Shown here piece after piece: positions 30,383 to 38,877 of a DNA stretch of 64,000 nucleotides. The notes below the pieces were generated by a model. That model saw only the letters and a program-made list of their open reading frames with translations. It ran no database searches and was not told the origin of the DNA. The number at the start of each line of letters is the position of its first letter. Within the stretch, counting starts at the first letter, position 1. Both the position numbers and the translations under genes were made by a program. The stretch is from CANDOC01 sp965261725 (lineage in GTDB: Bacteria > Pseudomonadota > Gammaproteobacteria > Pseudomonadales > Endozoicomonadaceae), in contig CBDHDU010000002.1 of assembly GCA_965261725.1 (NCBI GenBank), positions 62,001-126,000 on the forward strand. The letters are read 5' to 3'.

Positions 30383-30817
30383 ATGAAACTGAATTCTCTG
30401 TCCCCGGCTGAAGGCAGCCGTAAAGATGGCAAGCGCGTCGGTCGTGGTACCGGTAGCGGCCTGGGCAAGACCGGTGGCCGTGGCCACAAAGGTCAGAAGT
30501 CCCGTTCTGGTGGTAGTGTTAAGCCGGGTTTTGAAGGTGGTCAGCAGCCGCTGCAGCGCCGTCTGCCCAAGTACGGCTTCACTTCCCGTCTGGCTATGGT
30601 GACCGCTGAAATTCGTCTGAACGAACTTGCAAAAGTTGAAGCTGACGTGATCGATCTGGACGCTCTGAAGGCGGCTGACATCGTGAACGGTAGCATCAAG
30701 CGTGCAAAAGTGGTACTGTCCGGCGAAATCTCAAAAGCAGTTACCATCAAAGGCCTGGCCGTGACCAAAGGCGCTCGTGCTGCCATCGAAGCGGCTGGCG
30801 GGAAAATCGAGGACTAA
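30383..30817 (+). CDS. rplO: 50S ribosomal protein L15
   Basis: A 144-residue late assembly protein. The ATG at 30383 gives MKLNSLSPAEGSRKDGKRVG and follows AAGGAG; a longer frame through rpmD is rejected. The Gly-rich N-terminal tail (GRGTGSGLGKTGGRGHKGQ) threads into 23S rRNA. Its stop directly abuts the secY ATG. Confidence 0.97.
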   Translation: MKLNSLSPAEGSRKDGKRVGRGTGSGLGKTGGRGHKGQKSRSGGSVKPGFEGGQQPLQRRLPKYGFTSRLAMVTAEIRLNELAKVEADVIDLDALKAADIVNGSIKRAKVVLSGEISKAVTIKGLAVTKGARAAIEAAGGKIED

Positions 30818-32143
30818 ATGGCTAAGACAATGCCTGCCGGAAACCAGAGCGGATTAAACGAGCTCTGGTCTCGCGTCAAGTTTGTATTCCTGGCCATCCT
30901 GGTATACAGGATCGGTGCACACATTCCAGTTCCGGGCATCAACCCAGATGCTCTGGCTCGGATGTTCCAGCAAAACGAGGGTACAATCCTCGGTCTGTTC
31001 AACATGTTCTCCGGCGGTGCGCTGGAGAGGATGTCGGTACTGGCCCTGGGGATCATGCCCTACATTTCGGCTTCCATCATCATGCAGTTGATGACGGTGG
31101 TAAGTCCGCAGCTGGAACAGCTGAAGAAGGAAGGTGAATCAGGAAGACGCAAAATCAGTCAGTACACGCGTTACGGGACACTGGCCCTGGCGTTAGTACA
31201 GGGTATGGGTATGACCGTAGGTCTCGCCAATCAAGGTGTGGCTTACCATACAGAACCAAGCTTCTACTTTGTTGCGATTACAACGTTCGTGACCGGAGCC
31301 ATGTTTATGATGTGGCTGGGTGAACAGGTAACGGAACGCGGTATTGGCAATGGTATCTCTGTCCTGATTTTCGCAGGTATTGTCGCCGGGTTGCCCAATG
31401 CTATTGGGCAATCGTTCGAGTCCGCGCGCCAGGGCGATATTAACATCCTGGCGTTGCTGGTAATTGCCCTGTTGGCAATTGCTATCGTGGCCTTTGTAGT
31501 CTTTATTGAGCGTGGCCAGCGCCGGATCACGGTGAACTACGCCAAGCGACAGCAGGGCCGCAAGGTCTTTGCCGCACAGAGCAGCCACTTGCCACTGAAG
31601 GTCAATATGGCGGGTGTTATCCCGGCTATTTTTGCCTCCAGTATCCTGTTGTTCCCGGCTTCCATTGCTCAATGGTTTGGTCAGGGTGAAAACATGGAGT
31701 GGCTGCAGAATGTGGCGCTGGCGCTTGGTCCAGGCCAACCGCTTAATATCATTCTGTTCTCAGCAGGAATCGTGTTCTTCTGCTTCTTCTATACGGCGTT
31801 AGTATTTAACCCGAAAGATGTTGCAGATAACCTGAAGAAGTCTGGTGCTTTTATTCCCGGCATTCGTCCCGGTGAGCAATCCGCGAAGTATATCGACGGT
31901 GTGCTGACCCGATTGACAATGTTTGGTGCACTTTACATGACAGCGGTATGTCTGCTGCCCCAATTTTTGGTGGTTTCAGCGAATGTACCTTTCTACCTCG
32001 GTGGTACATCATTACTCATCGTCGTGGTCGTTGTTATGGATACCATGGCTCAGGTGCAGTCCCACCTGATGTCACACCAGTACGAATCACTGCTGAAAAA
32101 ATCCAATCTTAAGGGTTATGGCGGCGGTGGACTGCTGCGATAA
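30818..32143 (+). CDS. secY: Protein translocase subunit SecY
   Basis: The 441-residue central channel of the Sec translocon, with ten expected membrane helices. It opens AKTMPAGNQSGLNELWSRVK and carries FNMFSGGALERMSVLALGIM (plug region) and the cytoplasmic FVVFIERGQRRITVNYAKRQ loop that contacts SecA and the ribosome. The C-terminus ends GYGGGGLLR. The ATG abuts the rplO stop. Confidence 0.98.
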   Translation: MAKTMPAGNQSGLNELWSRVKFVFLAILVYRIGAHIPVPGINPDALARMFQQNEGTILGLFNMFSGGALERMSVLALGIMPYISASIIMQLMTVVSPQLEQLKKEGESGRRKISQYTRYGTLALALVQGMGMTVGLANQGVAYHTEPSFYFVAITTFVTGAMFMMWLGEQVTERGIGNGISVLIFAGIVAGLPNAIGQSFESARQGDINILALLVIALLAIAIVAFVVFIERGQRRITVNYAKRQQGRKVFAAQSSHLPLKVNMAGVIPAIFASSILLFPASIAQWFGQGENMEWLQNVALALGPGQPLNIILFSAGIVFFCFFYTALVFNPKDVADNLKKSGAFIPGIRPGEQSAKYIDGVLTRLTMFGALYMTAVCLLPQFLVVSANVPFYLGGTSLLIVVVVVMDTMAQVQSHLMSHQYESLLKKSNLKGYGGGGLLR

Positions 32144-32164
32144 TTCTGCTGAAGGAGTGGACTA

Positions 32165-32281
32165 ATGAAAGTTCGAGCTTCTGTAAAGAAGATCTGCCGC
32201 AACTGCAAGATCATCAAGCGTAACGGTAACGTTCGCGTGATCTGCAGCGCAGAACCGCGCCACAAGCAGCGCCAGGGCTGA
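32165..32281 (+). CDS. rpmJ: 50S ribosomal protein L36
   Basis: A 38-residue protein, MKVRASVKKICRNCKIIKRN then GNVRVICSAEPRHKQRQG. Cys11, Cys14, Cys27 and His33 give the zinc-binding C+ form. It follows secY by 21 nt with AAGGAG upstream, as in the classical spc operon. Its stop codon is inside the base of a long hairpin. Confidence 0.97.
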   Translation: MKVRASVKKICRNCKIIKRNGNVRVICSAEPRHKQRQG

Positions 32282-32343
32282 TTACTCATTCAGTGTGAAA
32301 GCTTCAGAAATGAAGCTAACACACTGAAAAATAACTGAGTAAT
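32281..32343 (+). other. Long three-part hairpin overlapping the rpmJ stop
   Basis: Three nested stems are visible: ATTACTCA/TGAGTAAT (32281-32288, 32336-32343), TTCAGTGTG/CACACTGAA (32289-32297, 32320-32328) and AGCTTCA/TGAAGCT (32300-32306, 32311-32317) with a GAAA tetraloop. Twenty-four base pairs in 63 nt is far above chance. No T-tract follows. RNase III processing or protection of the spc 3' end is a plausible role. Confidence 0.75.
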
Positions 32344-32371
32344 CCAGCGCATAAGGGTGCGTGGCGAATAA

Positions 32372-32405
32372 CAACCGCTCATGGTTTGCATGAGCGGTTG
32401 AGTTT
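32372..32405 (+). terminator. Possible spc terminator or attenuator
   Basis: CAACCGCTCAT and ATGAGCGGTTG form an eleven-pair perfect stem around GGTTTGC, followed by AGTTTT. The T-run is short, so termination may be partial and some transcription may continue into the alpha genes. Confidence 0.65.
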
Positions 32406-32603
32406 TATACAAGGGGTGGGTAGAATTCCCTCCCTTTCGCCCCTCAGTTTGAGAAACGGAACTTCGAAAGAAGATCTGCATTCTGGTTGATGGACATTCC
32501 AGCGTCTGGAATTTACAGAAACTGAAACCGGGGCTTTATATCTAATTTGTCATCAGACAGACAGATCAGATACGACACGCGAAACGTTGAACGGAGAGAA
32601 TGA
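32406..32603 (+). promoter_or_regulatory. Candidate alpha operon leader before rpsM
   Basis: This leader includes a perfect hairpin ATTCCAG-CGT-CTGGAAT (32496-32512) and then CTGAAACCGGGGCTTTATA. The latter resembles the part of the E. coli alpha leader where S4 stabilises a pseudoknot around the rpsM start. The rpsM Shine-Dalgarno GGAGAG is just upstream of the ATG. S4 control is inferred from position and this partial likeness. Confidence 0.4.
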
Positions 32604-32960
32604 ATGGCCCGTATTGCAGGCGTCAACATTCCGGATAACAAACACGCTGTTATCTCGTTGACCTACATCTACGGTGTTGGTCGTCAAACTGCTCAGAACA
32701 TCTGCTCTGCTACCGGCGTAAACCCGGCAGCTAAGATTTCTGACCTGAGCGACGATCAGATCGAAACACTGCGTGCTGAAGTGGCAAACTACCTTACTGA
32801 AGGTGACCTGCGCCGCGAAATCAGCATGAACATCAAGCGTCTGATGGACCTTGGTTGCTACCGTGGCTTGCGCCACCGTCGTAGCCTTCCGGTTCGTGGT
32901 CAGCGCACTAAAACAAACGCGCGTACCCGTAAGGGTCCACGCAAGCCTATTCGCAAGTAA
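32604..32960 (+). CDS. rpsM: 30S ribosomal protein S13
   Basis: A 118-residue head protein contacting P-site tRNA and L5. It opens MARIAGVNIPDNKHAVISLT and ends with RGQRTKTNARTRKGPRKPIR, the tail that touches tRNA. It is the first gene of the alpha set. Confidence 0.98.
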   Translation: MARIAGVNIPDNKHAVISLTYIYGVGRQTAQNICSATGVNPAAKISDLSDDQIETLRAEVANYLTEGDLRREISMNIKRLMDLGCYRGLRHRRSLPVRGQRTKTNARTRKGPRKPIRK

Positions 32961-33004
32961 ACCGGCTTTAGCCAGGTTTTGATAATTACAGGAATGGTTC
33001 TGAT

Positions 33005-33394
33005 ATGGCAAAGCCAGGTACTCGTTCACGTAAGAAGGTTAAAAAGACGGTTGTTGACGGCGTAGCCCACATCCACGCGTCTTTTAACAATACGATCGTG
33101 ACCATTACCGACCGCCAGGGCAACACGCTGGCTTGGGCAACTGCTGGTGGTTCCGGCTTCCGTGGTTCTCGTAAGAGCACCCCGTTTGCCGCACAGGTAG
33201 CTGCTGAGCGCGCTGGAAACGCTGCCGCTGAGTATGGTCTGAAGAATCTGGACGTCTGTGTCAAGGGTCCAGGGCCCGGCCGTGAATCTGCAGTTCGTGC
33301 ACTGAATGCATGTGGCTACAAGATTACTAACATTTCCGATGTGACACCAATCCCTCACAACGGATGCCGCCCGCCCAAGAAGCGTCGCGTATAA
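33005..33394 (+). CDS. rpsK: 30S ribosomal protein S11
   Basis: A 129-residue platform protein near the mRNA exit. HIHASFNNTIVTITDRQGN is the family signature, followed by GLKNLDVCVKGPGPGRESAV. It ends with PHNGCRPPKKRRV. rpsD follows after 16 nt. Confidence 0.98.
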   Translation: MAKPGTRSRKKVKKTVVDGVAHIHASFNNTIVTITDRQGNTLAWATAGGSGFRGSRKSTPFAAQVAAERAGNAAAEYGLKNLDVCVKGPGPGRESAVRALNACGYKITNISDVTPIPHNGCRPPKKRRV

Positions 33395-33410
33395 GCAGGA
33401 GACACGCTAG

Positions 33411-34031
33411 ATGGCTAGATACAGAGGTCCTAAGTGCAAACTGTCCCGTCGTGAAGGGACTGATTTGTTTCTGAAGAGTGGCGTACGCCCTCTTGAATCC
33501 AAGTGCAAGGCCGAGAATCCTCCCGGTCAACACGGTCAACGTCGTGGTCGTCTGTCTGACTACGGTGTACAGCTGCGTGAAAAGCAAAAAGTACGCCGTA
33601 TTTACGGAGTGCTGGAAAAGCAATTCCGTAACTACTACAAGAAGGCGGATAATCGCAAGGGCGCTACAGGTGTTAACCTGTTGCAATTGCTTGAAACTCG
33701 CCTTGATAATGTAGTTTATCGTATGGGCTTTGGTTCAACCCGTGCGGAAGCGCGTCAGCTGGTCAGCCACAAGGCTGTTCTGGTTAACGGCAAGACTGTC
33801 AACGTACCGTCTTTCGTTGTCGCGTCTGGTGACACTATCGCAATTCGCGAGAAGTCCCAGAATCAGTTGCGTATTAACGCAGCGTTGGAGCTTGCGGCTC
33901 AGCGTGGTATCGCTGTCTGGGTCGAGGTGGACTCCAAGAAGAAGGAAGGTGTCTTCAAGGCGCTGCCGGAGCGGAGTGACCTGTCAGCCGACATCAACGA
34001 GAACCTGATCGTCGAGCTGTACTCCAAGTAA
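33411..34031 (+). CDS. rpsD: 30S ribosomal protein S4
   Basis: A 206-residue primary 16S binder and, in E. coli, the alpha operon repressor. It opens MARYRGPKCKLSRREGTDLF. The S4 domain lies near residues 96-160 (LDNVVYRMGFGSTRAEARQL). This is the zinc-free type, without the Cys cluster. Confidence 0.98.
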   Translation: MARYRGPKCKLSRREGTDLFLKSGVRPLESKCKAENPPGQHGQRRGRLSDYGVQLREKQKVRRIYGVLEKQFRNYYKKADNRKGATGVNLLQLLETRLDNVVYRMGFGSTRAEARQLVSHKAVLVNGKTVNVPSFVVASGDTIAIREKSQNQLRINAALELAAQRGIAVWVEVDSKKKEGVFKALPERSDLSADINENLIVELYSK

Positions 34032-34062
34032 GGGATAGCACAGTTTAGGTGGGGTTACATCC

Positions 34063-35064
34063 ATGCAGAATTCGGTTACAGAATTTCTAACACCGCGTCA
34101 TATTGACGTTGAGGAACTCAGCCCGACACGCGCCAAGGTGACCTTGGAGCCGCTGGAACGCGGGTTCGGTCATACTTTGGGTAACGCGTTGCGTCGTATC
34201 CTGTTGTCTTCCATGCCGGGCGCTGCCGTCGTGGAAGCTGAAATCGATGGCGTGCAGCACGAATACAGCACCATCGAAGGTGTACAGGAGGATGTAATCG
34301 AAATCCTGCTGAACCTGAAGGGTCTCGCAATTCGTATGCATGGTCGTGAAGAGGCCATGTTAACGCTGAACCATCAAGGTTCCGGTATTGTCACTGCTGC
34401 TGACATCCAGCTGGATCATGACGTTGAGATCATCAACCCGGATCATGTTATTGCTCACGCTAATGACAAGTGTGAACTGAACATGAAACTGCGTATTGCA
34501 CGCGGCCGTGGTTATGAAACAACAGATGCTCGTACTCATAACGAGGAAGAGAGCCGTTCTATCGGCCGGCTGCAGCTGGATGCCACCTACAGCCCTGTAC
34601 ACCGCGTTTCTTATGTCGTCGAACGCGCCCGTGTAGAGCAGCGTACGGACTTGGACAAGCTGGTCATCGATTTACAGACCAATGGCACGATTGATCCGGA
34701 CGAAGCCATTCGCCGCGCTGCAACTATCTTGCAGCAGCAACTGGCTGTGTTTGTTGATCTCGAGGGCGAAGCTGAGCCCGAGCCAGAGCGTCAGGAAGAT
34801 GAGGTAGATCCTATTCTCCTGCGCCCGGTTGATGACCTGGAACTGACTGTTCGCAGTGCTAACTGCCTGAAGGCGGAGAACATCTACTACATCGGTGACC
34901 TGATTCAGCGTACCGAAGTAGAGCTGTTGAAAACTCCAAACCTGGGTAAGAAGTCGCTGACTGAGATCAAGGACGTTCTGGCCTCTCGTGGTCTGTCCCT
35001 GGGCATGCGCCTGGACAACTGGCCACCTGCGAGCCTGAAGAACGACGACAAGGTTTCCGCCTGA
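34063..35064 (+). CDS. rpoA: DNA-directed RNA polymerase subunit alpha
   Basis: A 333-residue subunit that dimerises to nucleate polymerase assembly. The N-terminal domain contains LERGFGHTLGNALRRILLSS. The C-terminal domain (about 250-333) has LTVRSANCLKAENIYYIGDL and KSLTEIKDVLASRGLSLGMR, which bind UP elements and activators. An acidic linker (EAEPEPERQEDEVD) joins them. Confidence 0.98.
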   Translation: MQNSVTEFLTPRHIDVEELSPTRAKVTLEPLERGFGHTLGNALRRILLSSMPGAAVVEAEIDGVQHEYSTIEGVQEDVIEILLNLKGLAIRMHGREEAMLTLNHQGSGIVTAADIQLDHDVEIINPDHVIAHANDKCELNMKLRIARGRGYETTDARTHNEEESRSIGRLQLDATYSPVHRVSYVVERARVEQRTDLDKLVIDLQTNGTIDPDEAIRRAATILQQQLAVFVDLEGEAEPEPERQEDEVDPILLRPVDDLELTVRSANCLKAENIYYIGDLIQRTEVELLKTPNLGKKSLTEIKDVLASRGLSLGMRLDNWPPASLKNDDKVSA

Positions 35065-35098
35065 CTCTCAGGTAACAGCTTTGTAAGGAATTCAAACG

Positions 35099-35488
35099 AT
35101 GCGTCATCGTAAAAGTGGTCGCCAATTGAACCGCAACAGCTCACACAGAAAGGCCATGTTCAAAAACATGACTGCCTCTCTGGTTGAGCACGAAATGATT
35201 CGCACCACACTGCCAAAAGCCAAGGAACTGCGCCGCGTTGCCGAGCCGCTGATTACCCTGGCCAAGGAAGACAGTGTTGCAAATCGCCGTCTGGCTTTCG
35301 ATCGCCTGCGCAGTAAAGAAGCAGTTGGTAAACTGTTTGCTGAACTGGGTCCGCGTTACGAAAGTCGTCCTGGTGGTTATATCCGCATTATGAAATGTGG
35401 CTACCGTCAAGGTGATGCTGCGCCAATGGCGTATGTTGAACTGGTAGACCGCCCAGCTGTTGAAGCTGCGGACGAAGGCGAAGAATAA
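35099..35488 (+). CDS. rplQ: 50S ribosomal protein L17
   Basis: A 129-residue tunnel-exit protein, MRHRKSGRQLNRNSSHRKAM. The C-terminus ends with an acidic EAADEGEE tail. It is the last gene of the alpha operon and is followed by an intrinsic terminator. Confidence 0.98.
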   Translation: MRHRKSGRQLNRNSSHRKAMFKNMTASLVEHEMIRTTLPKAKELRRVAEPLITLAKEDSVANRRLAFDRLRSKEAVGKLFAELGPRYESRPGGYIRIMKCGYRQGDAAPMAYVELVDRPAVEAADEGEE

Positions 35489-35563
35489 GTTCAGCCTTGT
35501 GGCGACTATATCTTGCGTTCAAGACTGCATATCATGCGTTTAAATAGCGTCTGATATCTTTCG

Positions 35564-35599
35564 AAAAAAAAAGCCGGGTTTATGCCCGGCTTTTTTTTA
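35564..35599 (+). terminator. Alpha operon terminator
   Basis: A nine-base A-tract, the GCCGGG (35573-35578) and CCCGGC (35585-35590) stem, and eight T. This is a textbook bidirectional terminator. It marks the end of the conserved ribosomal block and the start of the accessory block. Confidence 0.95.
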
Positions 35600-35870
35600 T
35601 CCGCTATTTTTCTTTCCTGCTTTCTCCATTCTCAATAAGAAACCTTGGTCATATACTCGACTTTCAAACAGTATATGCCATTATGTAGTTGAAGCTCAGG
35701 GATAAATCAGATCAATGATAATCAACTGCTTGATTCACCTTTAAGATATCTTTCAGGTTTCATCTGAAAAATCAGGAGGTTATTGTGATAACGTTTTTTC
35801 AGAACATCAAACTCACGCTTGTATAACGCCGCACTATTCTGGATTTCTAAAATTTATTTAGGTGTATGAT
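35600..35870 (+). other. AT-rich spacer with a possible 13-residue leader ORF
   Basis: Base composition drops sharply after the alpha terminator. A consensus AGGAGG (35774-35779) is followed five bases later by GTG (35785) and 13 codons ending at 35826 (MITFFQNIKLTLV). A Shine-Dalgarno this good is unusual in a spacer, so a leader peptide is possible, but there is no other support. No clear promoter was found. Confidence 0.3.
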
Positions 35871-36551
35871 ATGCAATTTTGCCGTACTTCGCGGGCGATG
35901 AAATGTGCAGTTATGCTTGTAAGCCTGTTTTGTTTTCTTCCTGCAAGAGCGCACTATCAAAATCCACATACTTCAGTATGGGCTGAAACAGAATCTGGCC
36001 GGGAATTAAACAGTGCACATCAATGCATTCTTTTATGTGGCATACGTCAGTCAAAAATGGCGGGAGCAAAAAAAAAGGAGAGAAAAAAGGATCGGAGAAA
36101 GAATGTTGATTCTGCTGTTAGGTTACATGAGAATACGGAGTCTCAAACGTCACACCCTTCACCAATCTGTAATGGGGAAGAATTAGCTGAACAGCCTTTT
36201 TTATCCACCCATGGAACATATAGCCTGCTCGGTCATGAAGGAACGAATACCGAAACAGAAGAAGATATTGATGGTTATGCCCTTGTAGACAATACAAGAA
36301 GGAATGAAACCGGTTTTGTTTCAAGACTTAAATCTTTAGAAACCCGAGTGTTAGAGTTGATTACGCTGGTTCAAACTATATCGCAACGTCTTGATTATAA
36401 TACAGAGCAGATATTAAGAAAAATTGAATCAATTAATCCAGAGGTTGCTGTTTCAACAATACATGCTCAAGAAAGTTTAGTACCTGATCCCGAAGGGTCT
36501 GTTCATACTTATTCTGTTGTAAAAAAAAGTAACTGCAGAAGTATCCCCTGA
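35871..36551 (+). CDS. Secreted protein of unknown family, 5' part of a split gene
   Basis: A 226-residue frame starting at ATG 35871, eight bases after AGG. Residues 1-24 form a signal peptide (KCAVMLVSLFCFLPARA) with a likely cut after ARA. A basic patch (GAKKKERKKDRRKN) follows, then a low-complexity acidic stretch and a heptad-like helix (RLKSLETRVLELITLVQTIS). The frame ends just after an A8 run at 36521-36528. Losing one A would join it to the next frame without a break, giving one protein of about 600 residues. No known family is recognised. It may be a frameshifted gene, a slippage-expressed gene, or hold a sequencing error. Confidence 0.6.
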   Translation: MQFCRTSRAMKCAVMLVSLFCFLPARAHYQNPHTSVWAETESGRELNSAHQCILLCGIRQSKMAGAKKKERKKDRRKNVDSAVRLHENTESQTSHPSPICNGEELAEQPFLSTHGTYSLLGHEGTNTETEEDIDGYALVDNTRRNETGFVSRLKSLETRVLELITLVQTISQRLDYNTEQILRKIESINPEVAVSTIHAQESLVPDPEGSVHTYSVVKKSNCRSIP

Positions 36552-36564
36552 GGCCGAAGACCAA

Positions 36565-37698
36565 ATGCAGCCTGTTCAAGTTCAGGTGGATATAGCGCAG
36601 TCTGCTGAAGGCGTTGAGGATCATTATGAAGGTATAACTCTTATTAGAGGTGAAATAGCATCAGTCTCAAGTAGGGTAGCAAGTACAATTTCCGGTGACA
36701 GTGAGAGTCATAGCCATAGATCTGAACAGAGAGGGCGCGATGAGCAAGAAGCGCACCGTTCTCTGAATTGTGAACATATTAGCATCAACGAAACAGAGGC
36801 CAACACGGCAGAAGAAAATGTACCAGCCGAAGAAAATACTTCTGACGAAGCGTTGGATGCTATTGAGCTGCCACCTCCGTTACCACCCAAAAAAGCAGCG
36901 ACTCATGATTTAGAGCTATCTCTGCCGCTCGGAATGGAAGGGACAGAGCAATTTGAATGTATCCAGAAGCGCAGCGAGATTACTGATCTTATCAAAGCCT
37001 TCCTTTCAGCAGGGTTTAGTGAGAGCATTGTTAAGGTGCTTCTATCTTTATTACCTTCTGTGGAAGGCGAATTCAGTGATGTTAAAATGAATATTTTAAC
37101 TATTCTTTTTCATGAATACTCCCTTCCCAGAAATGCCAGAATGTACAAGTATTATGAAACCCTGTGTAGAGATCCACATAAGATACAAGAGGCAATTAAG
37201 AACAGACATGATGATCGTCAACGTATAGAGAAATTATTCTACTCATGCCTGTCTGACCTGATGGAACGAAATCAATTGAATAAACAAGTGGTGATAGTCA
37301 TTACAAAAACTTCTGACCCTGTATTGGATCCACTGCTGCTTCATGTACTAAGAGAATATAAATATAAAAGCAGTGAAGATTTTTTACTAGGAACAAAATC
37401 ATTTTCATATGCTTTTATAAATGCTGTATTTTTGCATGTCTATTTCTTCATGGAGCAAAGTGAGATAGTAGATCGAGAAAATGTCTTGCTTCATGTATTA
37501 AAACTGATGGATATAATTATAGAAGGGCTAAATTATCGACGAAAAGTAGGATTGGCTTACGAATTAAAAAGCTATAAGGATCATTCTGATTACGAAAGCA
37601 TGGAGGCGTGTTATCTGGAGTATGAAGGAGAGATTATCAGAAGCCTGTTAATGAGATGTGGTGAACTATGGAATAGTAGGTCCAGTGCTGAGCCTTAG
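36565..37698 (+). CDS. Unknown protein, 3' part of the split secreted gene
   Basis: A 377-codon frame. The codons just upstream (VTAEVSPEAEDQ) are open back to the A8 run, so the ATG at 36565 is probably not a true start. It has an acidic, Ser/Glu-rich first third, then a proline motif ELPPPLPPKK near residue 108, then an alpha-helical C-terminal half. The last 107 residues (from KYKSSEDFLLGTKSFSYAFI) are repeated as a remnant at 40400-40719. The PPPLPPKK sequence resembles eukaryotic SH3-binding motifs, which with the signal peptide hints at a host-directed protein. That is inference. Confidence 0.55.
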   Translation: MQPVQVQVDIAQSAEGVEDHYEGITLIRGEIASVSSRVASTISGDSESHSHRSEQRGRDEQEAHRSLNCEHISINETEANTAEENVPAEENTSDEALDAIELPPPLPPKKAATHDLELSLPLGMEGTEQFECIQKRSEITDLIKAFLSAGFSESIVKVLLSLLPSVEGEFSDVKMNILTILFHEYSLPRNARMYKYYETLCRDPHKIQEAIKNRHDDRQRIEKLFYSCLSDLMERNQLNKQVVIVITKTSDPVLDPLLLHVLREYKYKSSEDFLLGTKSFSYAFINAVFLHVYFFMEQSEIVDRENVLLHVLKLMDIIIEGLNYRRKVGLAYELKSYKDHSDYESMEACYLEYEGEIIRSLLMRCGELWNSRSSAEP

Positions 37699-37783
37699 CC
37701 CATGGCTATTGTTTACCGAGGCAAAGCTTGTAGAACATAAAGTTTTTCCTGTTGAGAAACAAGAATGTACCTAGTGCCTGTCA

Positions 37784-38675
37784 GAAGCCGTCTGAAAAGT
37801 CCTCCTTCAAGCCAAACGCCGCAGCATCAGGTGAATCATGGACAGTTGAATCATAGCCTCAGCGGTTTCAGGCAACACCTCGTAATCTTTGCTGAGTCTT
37901 CGGTTATGATTTAGCCAGGAAAATGTCCGTTCGACTACCCAGCGTCGTGGTAACAGCTGGAAGCCTTTTTGTTTATCACTGCGTAGAACAACTTGCAATA
38001 TGAATTGGAATTTCGAACTGACCCAGTCCACTAACTTGCCCCGATAGCCGCCATCAACCCAGATCAGGCGTAACTTTTTACAACGACCATTCAAGCGTGT
38101 TAATAGCAGTTTGGCTCCATCCCGATCCTGAATCTCAGCGGAAGTGACAACGATTGCTAGCAGTAACCCCATGGTGTCAACGAGGATATGACGCTTGCGC
38201 CCCTTGATCTTTTTGCCTGCATCGTAGCCGCGATCAGACCCACCGATCGCCGTGGTTTTAACGCTCTGGCTATCGAGACTAGCTGCCGTTGCATGCTTAT
38301 GACGCCCTGCTTTCTGACGCACTTTGGCATGAAGCGTGTCATGAATCCTTTGCCAAGTTTGGTCTCGTCGCCAAACCCTGAAGTAGTGATACACTGTTTT
38401 ATAGTTCGGAAAATCAGTAGGAAGGGCAGCCCATTGACAGCCTGTTTTCAAAACATAAAAAATGCCATTGATAAGCTGCCGACGGCTGATTGTTACAGGT
38501 CGTCCTCCGGGTTTGGCAGGTGGGAGCAGAGGTTTTAACTTTTTCCACGCTCCCTGACTCAAATCTGAGGGATACCTTTTCTTCTTTTTTTGACGACGCT
38601 TACCCATTACACCCCTGAAAAATGCCTGTTTTTTTCAGTATATATGGGCGGCTATGCTACTTTTCAGACGGCTTC
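37784..38675 (-). mobile_element. Complete IS5-family element (IS1031-like)
   Basis: GAAGCCGTCTGAAAAGT at 37784-37800 is the exact inverse of 38659-38675, giving 17-bp perfect terminal repeats. The target triplet TCA is present on both sides (37781-37783 and 38676-38678), matching the TNA duplication of the IS1031 group. Length is 892 bp with one intact transposase. It sits ten bases inside the left terminal repeat of the ISNCY-like element, so it arrived later. Confidence 0.93.
37807..38607 (-). CDS. IS5-family transposase
   Basis: A 266-residue DDE transposase in one uninterrupted frame. The N-terminal part (DLSQGAWKKLKPLLPP, RQLINGIFYVLKTGCQWAAL) is the family DNA-binding region. Catalytic residues are visible: the D of SLDSQSVKTT, the D of WVDGGYRGK and the E of RRWVVERTFSWLNHNRRL. 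With perfect terminal repeats and target duplication, the element looks recently active. Confidence 0.93.
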   Translation of the reverse strand: MGKRRQKKKKRYPSDLSQGAWKKLKPLLPPAKPGGRPVTISRRQLINGIFYVLKTGCQWAALPTDFPNYKTVYHYFRVWRRDQTWQRIHDTLHAKVRQKAGRHKHATAASLDSQSVKTTAIGGSDRGYDAGKKIKGRKRHILVDTMGLLLAIVVTSAEIQDRDGAKLLLTRLNGRCKKLRLIWVDGGYRGKLVDWVSSKFQFILQVVLRSDKQKGFQLLPRRWVVERTFSWLNHNRRLSKDYEVLPETAEAMIQLSMIHLMLRRLA

Positions 38676-38877
38676 TCAGAAAACGCATGAACTATAGCTG
38701 CCTGTGTTAATGAGTCACTGTTAGATGGATCATTTGAGTTTGCTGTTCAATCAATGCAGCGGTTTTCAGTCACAATTGTTCAAAAAATGTTCAAAACCTT
38801 CACTCCGTAGATGTCAGTAAGCCTCACAACATGCATGATCTGAACGAACACCGGATTACCAAACCATCAACAGGCGA

